Assembly (NCBI GenBank): GCA_941918925.1
Contig: OW799234.1
Location: forward strand, 81,010,997-81,074,996
Direction of reading: 5' to 3'
DNA: 64,000 bases
Origin: Phyto melanocephala
Lineage: Eukaryota; Arthropoda; Insecta; Diptera; Rhinophoridae
Below the pieces are notes generated by a model. It worked only from the letters and a program-made list of their open reading frames with translations, was not told the DNA's origin and searched no databases. Made by a program: the position numbers and the translations under genes. Position 1 is the first letter of the stretch; each line of letters starts with the position of its first letter. Positions 56,902 through 64,000 of the stretch are shown here, piece by piece.

Positions 56902-58230
56902 TTTAATTTAAAATATTGCGCATTAATTTTATCCAGGTTTGACTTTCAAAACCGTTTAGAATTTAAAATTATATTTCTTTCTTTTACAAACAAGCACTCA
57001 AGTAGTTTTAAAGAAATTATAGCGTATTGCTACAATTTTTACAACTGCGGCGAACGACGAACTTCAGCCCAACGCACCGAATTTGTCGCCAAAAATTCGC
57101 CGTGTAAATTTGTCGTAAGAACATAATAAGAGCAAAATAACAGCTGTTATAGTTGATACAATTTTTTTACTGTTTGGCAAAGAAGGCAAACTTAAAACAA
57201 ATGAATAATAAAATTTAAATTTTTGTGAAACTCATCAAAATAATTAATATTATTTATATTATACTAAAAGCTTTTTGGAGGTAATAATGGACATACCCTT
57301 AACAATTTTTTGTACAACAGTTAATAATGTGACATTAAAAAAAAAAATTTTACACTAAACAATTTTTAAAGTAAAAAGTAATTTTTTTTTTACTAAAACA
57401 CTTGATGACAAAAACCAAACATGACCTCACCTATTCTTTGTTCGTAGCTCGGTGATGTAAGAAATATAAGTAAATCTTTTACAGAGTTCGCCCATATAAC
57501 AAACCTCGACCGATGTAATGATTTTCACAAATATGATTTATTTTTTGGGATGCAATTCAACCATGCTTCGTTCGTTGCAATTCTGTCTCTAATCTATAAT
57601 ATTAAACTTAAAAAAAACCAAGAAGTTTTGGTTCCAACATGCAATCTCTTAAGAATGAAATTAAGTCATCTGTCAATTTAATAGGCTACAAAATCAATTA
57701 AAATAAAAATCTAATTTGTTCAAAATTATTTACTATGTTTGAATTAAACAAATTAAATATTTATTACTATAACCGGCTACCAATTAAAACCAGAGCACGC
57801 TAAAAGCTGGCTTTTGTAAAACGCTGTGATTAATGGATAGAAAAAGACCATTTATCTGTATGTGTCTTAGAGTTGTAGCTAAGATACTAAGGGAAATAAA
57901 AAGAAATAGTTTTATAAACAGAATCCAACATGTGTTGAAATAATTTAAAACTACACTCCATTAAATTAATCAACTTGATGAAGCAGTTAATGCAACACGT
58001 TTGTTGTTATGTTGTTGTCTTGCAAATAAACTACCAGAAAGAATAACAGAAACCACCCTGAGCAGTTAAGAATTTTGGTAAATAAGAACAAGTACTGAAA
58101 AGCCTTTCTCCCATATGCACAATTTAATAGAGAGAAGCTAGAAATAATGGCACGTGCTATTTAACAAACAAAAACACATAAATGTTGCAACAAAATAAAA
58201 TCAAATAAAACTTGAAGAGCATATACTTAC
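56902..58230. other. NetA intron adjacent to the coding exon
   Basis: AT-rich DNA immediately downstream of the NetA donor (minus sense). No second netrin exon, RNA gene or clear repeat. A short GC-richer patch (TGCGGCGAACGACGAACTTC) lies at 57046. Confidence 0.55.
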
Positions 58231-58233
58231 TTT
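58225..58233 (-). promoter_or_regulatory. NetA: Splice donor of the NetA coding exon
   Basis: The minus strand reads TGTAAAA then GTAAGTATATG, a consensus 5' splice site with its GT at 58230-58229. It follows the ANECK motif of the first laminin EGF repeat, a plausible exon boundary inside the gene. The following codon must begin with A. No matching acceptor with netrin coding sequence was found in 1-58157. Confidence 0.85.
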
Positions 58234-59422
58234 TACATTCATTGGCATCACGTGCCGTGGCGCGACCCCAGGGACGATCAAAATGAAATGGTTTGCAGCG
58301 TTCACAATCACGGCCGGCAGTATTGTGTTTACACTCACAGGTCAATAAGCCATGATGATCTGTTATGCACTTGGAGGCATGGCCGTTACATTTGCAACGT
58401 CCACCCACAGAAAAATCGGAAACAGCATAGTGTAGACCGGAACTAGCAGCCAAGGTCGTTGAGGAGCCCCCTATTATAGAGTTGGTTTGATCTAGTGAAT
58501 TAATGGTCAAAGAGTTTGGTTCAGTGTATTTGCCCGATTTGACATCTGAAGATTTTTCATTGAGATTATCCAAAGTTATGAGAGCATTAGAGTCGGGCAT
58601 TTGTAGGCGATGAAAAATTACTTTAATGTCGGTGGCTGTAACCCAATCTTGAAGTACTGGCGAAGCATCTAAATCTTTGGCCGAGGGTCTGCCTTCAAGG
58701 GTACTAAAAGCTATACGAGAACCTTGTAGGCCACCCATTATATCACTGGTATGACGATGGGAGTCTGTGCATCTTGCCTCTTGTTCATTGTGTTTATTAA
58801 TGGTGGCACGATTAGCGCGACCATATACCCGTCTGCATTGTGAGCTATAAAATTGAAAAGGCTGCCAGGTTTTACCGTAATCCGAGCTCTTATATATAGC
58901 TATGGAATCAGGCTTAGGAGCCTTGGGACAAAACTGCAAACTAACGTAAGTCAATTCATATTTTTTGTCCAGTGATAGAGATAAAGTAACATTATCAGGC
59001 GGGGCATTTGGATTGGTAACTGGAGCTATAGGTTCCGATCTCCAACAGGTGACATTATTTGGATTATTTAGGTCGGTTAAAGCTACTGAAGAAAATCTTT
59101 TCTGCGGATTTGAGTTGTCACAGATATTGCAAGTCATGTCCTGGGACATGCTGCCGGTTAATGTGGAAGCTGCAGATTCACAATATCTTTGAGGATTTTC
59201 CATGCCACAAGTACTAGATGCCATGACGGGGGCTCCATAGGCGGCATTTACAAAATCTGGTATACATTTACGGGCCTTATCATCGTCGTAACAGGGGTCC
59301 GAGGGCGCTTGGGCAGCAAACATTTTTAAATACACGTCACTGGGTATAGCTTGGGCAGGGGGTGCCAGATTTAGTACCGCTAGCCAAAACAGTACTAACA
59401 TACATATCAATTTAGGTATCAT
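58231..59422 (-). CDS. NetA: Netrin-A, first coding exon (partial gene)
   Basis: This exon encodes the N-terminal 397 residues plus one base of a secreted netrin, an axon-guidance ligand for Frazzled/DCC and Unc5 receptors. The start at 59422 opens a hydrophobic signal peptide (about residues 1-25, ending PPAQA). A laminin N-terminal domain follows (motifs [47 protein letters not shown]), with N-glycosylation sequons NVT. The first laminin EGF repeat begins at residue 343 ([10 protein letters not shown]) and runs to ANECK. A GTAAGT donor starts at 58230, splitting a codon after its first base; the open frame beyond it is intron. NetA is preferred over NetB from remembered Drosophila features: the DVYLKMF start, the SGKYTEP segment and no basic His-rich insert. 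Later exons are not in the window. Netrin identity is very secure; the paralogue is fairly secure. Confidence 0.96.
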
Positions 59423-60455
59423 GGCTACGTGGGTAACGTTTTAATCACTTAGTGGGTTATTTTGCTTCAAAAATGTTTAGTAAGATTGTAAAATTAAGAA
59501 CTTAGATCTTATTTTTAATTTGTACACATTTTAGTAATTTTGCTTATACTCGTACAGATGTTCCTCAATCATGTACAAATTTTTAATTGTTTTGAAATTA
59601 TTTTTTTAATTTGCAACTTTATTTTTTTTTTAATCCAATTGAAATTATTACGTTTATTTTCTGTTTCGTTTAACTTTTATTCGTGATTAGTTAAAATTAT
59701 ACTGCAATTTTTTTTATTTCCACAATTAATATTAGCCTTCTTCACTGCCTATTTATTTTCACAATTATCCTTTTTTTAAGTTTATATAATTGTTCGATGT
59801 CTTATCTTAATGTAAAATCCTTTTACAATACGCTTTAAAATCTGTTTTAATGTTCTACAAAATAACAACTTTAATAAGTAGATAAAAAAAATTAAAACCG
59901 AATATGTACTTATCTTAATAAAAATTGTTTTTTTAGACTCTAGTTTTCATATTAAGGAAGTATTTGACTAAATAGACATAACCACTGAAGCATATTAATT
60001 TCTGTTCCTTTATTTTTTTTATAAAATGAAAATTTCCTTTATTCTAATCAATTGCAATATCAATTCATTGTTGTAATAAAATTTACATTAATGAAATAAA
60101 TATTTTTTAAAAAATATTATTCACGCTTATTTGGACATATATTTGTCTAATGTGAACTGAAGATAACAAATCAACAGAATGTTGCATGCAAATATCAGCA
60201 ATTCGCTATGAAGAATAATAAAATAACCGATATTAACAGAAATATGCTCATATATACAAAGTTTTTCCAAATAATACATTTTTGACTTCTAAATTCTAAA
60301 TTGATCACTAAATACCTGTTTGCCAAAATAATGATCTTTTTGTTTATTTTGTTTCTTATTTCACTTGACACCCTGCTGTCTGTCAGTATTCATTTTGTAA
60401 TCTAAAAACAAAAGATTTTTTTCTGATATGCCAAGAATACTTTGTTTTATAAATA
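59423..60455 (-). other. Presumed NetA 5' untranslated and upstream DNA
   Basis: This AT-rich non-coding DNA lies upstream of the netrin start. On the minus strand a pyrimidine-poor tract ending TTGCAG near 59700 could be an acceptor for a 5' untranslated exon, and purine-rich UTR-like sequence (AAACGAAACAGAAAATAAACG) follows it. This is inference only. No TATA box, initiator or other gene was recognised. Confidence 0.35.
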
Positions 60456-61213
60456 TCGGGTGATTCATCGTGAGGTTTGATTTTCAGTAGGAATTTCTGG
60501 AAGATCTTGCATGACTCAAATCATTTGCTATGTCATTAGTGTTTATTATCGTTTGCAAGTCATCATGGAAAGACTCACAACAGCGTCTTCAAATTGATTA
60601 CAAGTTTTTTGAAAATCAGCGTTCGATACGTTCATTAACAAAATTGACGTGTTTAGGCTGATAAACGACCCGAAAAGTACCAAGATCTACCATTATATCC
60701 AAAAACAATGGTATGGTGTAATTTACGGGCTGGTGGGTTTTTTAAAATGGGGCAAATCAGAATGCATGAATGTTATTAACCGTTATCGTACCACGTTAAC
60801 CGAGTATATGCTTTCTGAAATTTAAGCGCGAGTTCTGGTTTTAACAAGACGGTGCTACGAGTACAGTGCGTGAACTTATTGAGAAATTTTTTTTGATGGG
60901 TACCTAATGTAGCATTTTGATACGGTGAATTTGGCCACCGAGGTCAAGCGATATCATACCTTTGGAAGTTTATCAGGAATAAGCCAGCAACTACAGATGC
61001 TTCGAAAGACAACAAAACGTTTCGCCCAAAATTTGATCTCTCGATTTAACCACCTCAGACGTAGTCTTGGCCAACATTTAAATGATATCATTATAAAATG
61101 CTGTAAATGCCATAAACTGTTCTTTTAACCGATAATAAAATATTTAAGTTCACTTTTAAATTTATGTGATTTATTTAAAATTATAAATCACACCTCACGG
61201 TAAATCACCCAAC
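60456..61213 (+). mobile_element. Mariner element M5, decayed
   Basis: The left terminus GGGTGATTCATCGTGAGGTT (60458) and right terminus CACACCTCACGGTAAATCAC with CCAA form an inverted pair of about 28 bp. Between them are transposase scraps: SGFNKTVLR (second Asp region), RNKPATTDASKDN, and near the end RRSLGQHLNDIIIKC. Stops are frequent. It lies upstream of the NetA coding exon. Confidence 0.75.
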
Positions 61214-62159
61214 ACATTTTAAAACCGTAATTATTTCGTTTTGAATTATTTTTGATAATTAAAAAAATAGATTTATTTGTTGCATTGCAAGTAATTTTTG
61301 TTAATATTTATATATTATAATTAATGAATGAAATTTGCTTGGCAGCATAAAACTTTTTTTGAAATTGGTGGAGTATTTTTGACTTAAAAAAAATCTGTAA
61401 TTACTGGCTTATAGATATAAAATTTTTTTTAATTCTTCTTATAAATTCGAAAAAAATTTTTCCGATATTTCATTGTTATTTAAACACTGAAAATATGTTT
61501 TTAAATCAGTAAAAACGAGCAACAATTTTTTTATCTTAATTCGAATCGGACCAGTGAAAGTATTTTTAAAAATTTTTTAAGATTTTTTAATTAATTTTAA
61601 ATATTGCGAATTGATAAGGTTCATGGAAAAAAATTAGTTTACTTTATTTTAATTATTTGATTTAAGTCTTTAAAAATTTTTTATAAGATTTTAGAATTTC
61701 AAATTTGGTTACTATTTAATTGCTTCACTTAATTCTATTTTAAATTGTATTTCGTCAACATCTTATTTCGCACTTTCGGATTAAAATTCGTGAAGTGTTT
61801 TATATTCCATGAATTTTAAATTCAGTATATTTTTTCTATTAGTTAATAATAAGACTTGACATTTTATAAAATTTATTTCTTTTTAAAATTTTTTTTTTAA
61901 ATTTTTTATTATTTTTTAATATTTTTTAATATTTCTCACATTATTTAAGTATGTATGTTTATTATGACCTTTTCAATACTTTCATTTGTATCTTATTTAA
62001 AAATTCTTATTATAAATATAAGTATTTATAAAATATTTTACATATTTGTTTTAAATTTTTCTTCACAAAAATCTTACAAATTTGTTTTTATTTATTCAAC
62101 CAAAATTCGTACAAAAACTTTAACACACATAATTCTTTTTCAAACAACCGTTAATTAAA
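61214..62159. other. No gene seen
   Basis: Very AT-rich, T-run dominated DNA between mariner M5 and the CpG-richer stretch; no coding. Confidence 0.6.
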
Positions 62160-62700
62160 ACGCGCGCGCAACTCGGTTGCGTTAAAACAATAACCGCTAT
62201 TCGTTCGTACGTAAATTACAATCGTTTGCAATGCGAAAAAGAAATTCTCCGTTATGAACGACAAATACATCTGATAGTTAATGTACGAAGTTAATATTTA
62301 AGCACAACTGTGAAGATAATTGCTTGCGACGTATACAAACGTCAAGTTCAGCTGCCTGTTCACAGTCAACTAAAAACACATTTTTAGCCGCTATGACAAG
62401 ATGATACACGCGCAAACACGTTCGTCGAGTACAATTTGGTTGTGTTTTGGTTTTTGTTTATATTTTTGTTTACTAACAAACAACAACAACAACAACAACT
62501 GCATACGAATAAGATGATCTAAAGGTATGGAGAGCACAGAACATTCTACGTACGGGTAACGTAATAATATAAACACGAACAACTCGTTTAAACAATTAAA
62601 CACACGAACATACCCTCAGCTAGAAACACGAAACGGATGCTGTATTTTACACGTTTAGCTAAGTCAATCAACCAACTAAATGTTGTGAGTTTTCCAAGCA
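62160..62700. promoter_or_regulatory. CpG-richer stretch, possible promoter or first exon
   Basis: This stretch stands out from the AT-rich surroundings by frequent CG dinucleotides (CGCGCGCGC at 62161, GCGACG, ACACGCGC, ACGTTCGTCG) and a (CAA)n run near 62480. It lies about 2.7 to 3.3 kb upstream of the netrin start codon. In flies such composition often marks 5' untranslated exons and core promoters. No convincing initiator plus downstream element was found on either strand, so the role is a guess. Confidence 0.25.
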
Positions 62701-62960
62701 TTTGAATTTTTCTTGTTAGCCATAGGCAGGCATCTTTCCCTCGTCTACAAAGTTCAAACTATAAACACAGCCACTCTGTGAAGAACCTGGTATGAAGCGA
62801 ACATGTTGCTTTAAAACAAAAATCACTGATTGTGGGAAAACGGTCTGACTGATGCTTAAAATACAACACAAATGTTAAAGCGGAAGGGTTCTTAACTCGG
62901 CTTAAGAAATACTGTTATTCGGAAAATCTCTTATCTCACCATGAATGCTCTTAAGTGTCA

Positions 62961-62997
62961 TAAACTTACCTAATTCTCTTACTAAATTACTCAACAT
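62961..62997 (-). other. Possible short exon end with splice donor
   Basis: On the minus strand a start codon at 62997 opens MLSNLVREL and meets a canonical donor, TTAG then GTAAGTTTATG, with the exon's last base at 62970. It could be the end of a 5' exon of NetA or of an unknown gene, or chance. The hAT element starting at 63038 sits just upstream of it. There is no supporting homology. Confidence 0.15.
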
Positions 62998-63037
62998 TTT
63001 TAATTATGATTTCACCTTTAACGAGTTGCGCTGTTTC

Positions 63038-63932
63038 CAGCGTTGTCAACTTTAAAATTTCAAAAAGCACCTAAACCCCTAAAAAAGCGCGTAATTTTCA
63101 TAAAAAATCACTGAGTTTAAAATGTGTACAAATTTAACTTTACATTTGCTAATATAATCATTACTAAAAAAAAAATTAAAGCTTTTAGATGCCAGTTGCC
63201 CCCTAAAATAAATTATTTTACAAATGGCAATAAGACTGGAGTTTTGATTGATATCGATAATCGAAATACAAGTCTAAAGATATTCTGTTCTTTATATTAT
63301 TAGGCCAAAACATCCAAATGTACTATCAATGCAAATATTAACCTCATCAGGGTGTCAATTTGTGCTCTAAAAAATTTTAAAACGAAAAGTATTTGCATAT
63401 TAATTTCTCTTTTTTTATTTTCACCAAGGTTTGATCAACTTGAAACTTTACTTACAAAATAAATTCTCGTAACAATTTCATTTTATAAGAAGTAGGTGGT
63501 TTATGTCTCATAAACCATACAGGATATCAACAAACCAGCATCGGAAATAAGTTTCAATTAATAATAAACAAGCAAAACACTCAAATAACAGAAACATTGT
63601 ATACTATCAATCCTTATAAGCTTCTTAATTATTAGTTTTAGTATCATAAGCTGAAAGTATTATCAACATAATATCATTTTACAATGAGTAAATATTTTTT
63701 AGCTTTGTTAAGATACAAAATACGTAAGGGTAATTAAAGATATTTACCCTTACAAAAATTGTTTTCAATTAAAAAAATTATTTTCAAATTTAGTATTTGG
63801 TGTCACCGAAATAAAAATAAAAGCACTAAAAACTTTCAAAAAAACCACCAAGCACTAACTCGCAATTTTTTCGCTTCCAAAATGTTAAAAATCACCAAAA
63901 ACGGTGATAAAATCACCGAGTTGACAACGCTG
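63038..63932. mobile_element. Non-autonomous hAT element (895 bp)
   Basis: The 14-bp perfect inverted termini CAGCGTTGTCAACT and AGTTGACAACGCTG are flanked by a perfect 8-bp duplication GCTGTTTC (63030-63037 and 63933-63940). The right subterminal region has clustered TCACC/GGTGA motifs (ATCACCAAAAACGGTGATAA). No transposase coding is seen; the open frame at 63759-63977 crosses the element end and is not a gene. Confidence 0.88.
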
Positions 63933-64000
63933 GCTGTTTCTTATGTATTGCGAATTTATCTCATTTTCATCATTTGAATTTTAGCAAGCGGGTAAAAATT

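Noticed and set aside
58157..58230. Open frame continuing past the NetA exon ([15 protein letters not shown])
   Set aside because: It follows a consensus GTAAGT donor and the sequence turns hydrophobic and AT-rich, unlike a laminin EGF repeat. It is read-through into the intron.
62700..62880. Minus-strand frame of about 52 codons (SQTVFPQSVIFVLKQHVRF...)
   Set aside because: It looks less biased than its surroundings, but has no start, no clear splice sites at both ends and no family I recognise. Length alone is not evidence.

Overview
The window looks like nuclear DNA from a higher fly. It is strongly AT-rich, has very little coding sequence, and is packed with dipteran mobile-element debris. 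The one clear host gene is the first coding exon of a netrin on the minus strand (58231-59422). From memory, its protein is closest to Drosophila Netrin-A. A large calyptrate genome, such as a blow fly or house fly relative, would fit, but nothing here proves the genus.

Layout: the NetA exon encodes a signal peptide, the laminin N-terminal domain and the start of the first laminin-type EGF repeat. It ends at a canonical GTAAGT donor. No later netrin exon was found to its left, so positions 1-58230 read as part of one very large NetA intron, provided the gene model holds. To the right (59423-64000) lie the presumed 5' untranslated part, a decayed mariner, a CpG-richer stretch near 62.16-62.7 kb that could hold a promoter or first exon, and a small hAT element.

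The presumed intron is a layered collection of elements. (1) Six Helitrons begin TCTATATATA and end CTAG or CTAA; five belong to one family with 120-bp tandem monomers carrying GC boxes. (2) At least eight copies of a 0.6-0.85 kb dispersed repeat, called F1 here, have a hairpin at each end, and some copies have an inverted poly-T core. (3) Two relics of a related family are called F2. (4) There are six decayed mariner elements, most with DD41D-type transposase remnants. (5) Three hAT elements each have a perfect 8-bp target duplication, and one contains arrays of palindromes. (6) A PIF/Harbinger deletion derivative keeps pieces of both of its genes. (7) Non-LTR retrotransposon fragments include reverse transcriptase and RNase H pieces and 3' ends with CCTAA tails. 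(8) A tRNA-derived SINE, an RpL13 retropseudogene and several unclassified inverted-repeat elements complete the set.

Nesting gives relative ages. F1 lies inside a hAT and inside another F1, a hAT lies inside F2, and a small inverted-repeat element lies inside an F1 tail. None of the transposase or reverse transcriptase genes appears intact, so any current movement would need enzymes from elsewhere. All identifications come from reading the sequence and remembered family features; no database search was run.
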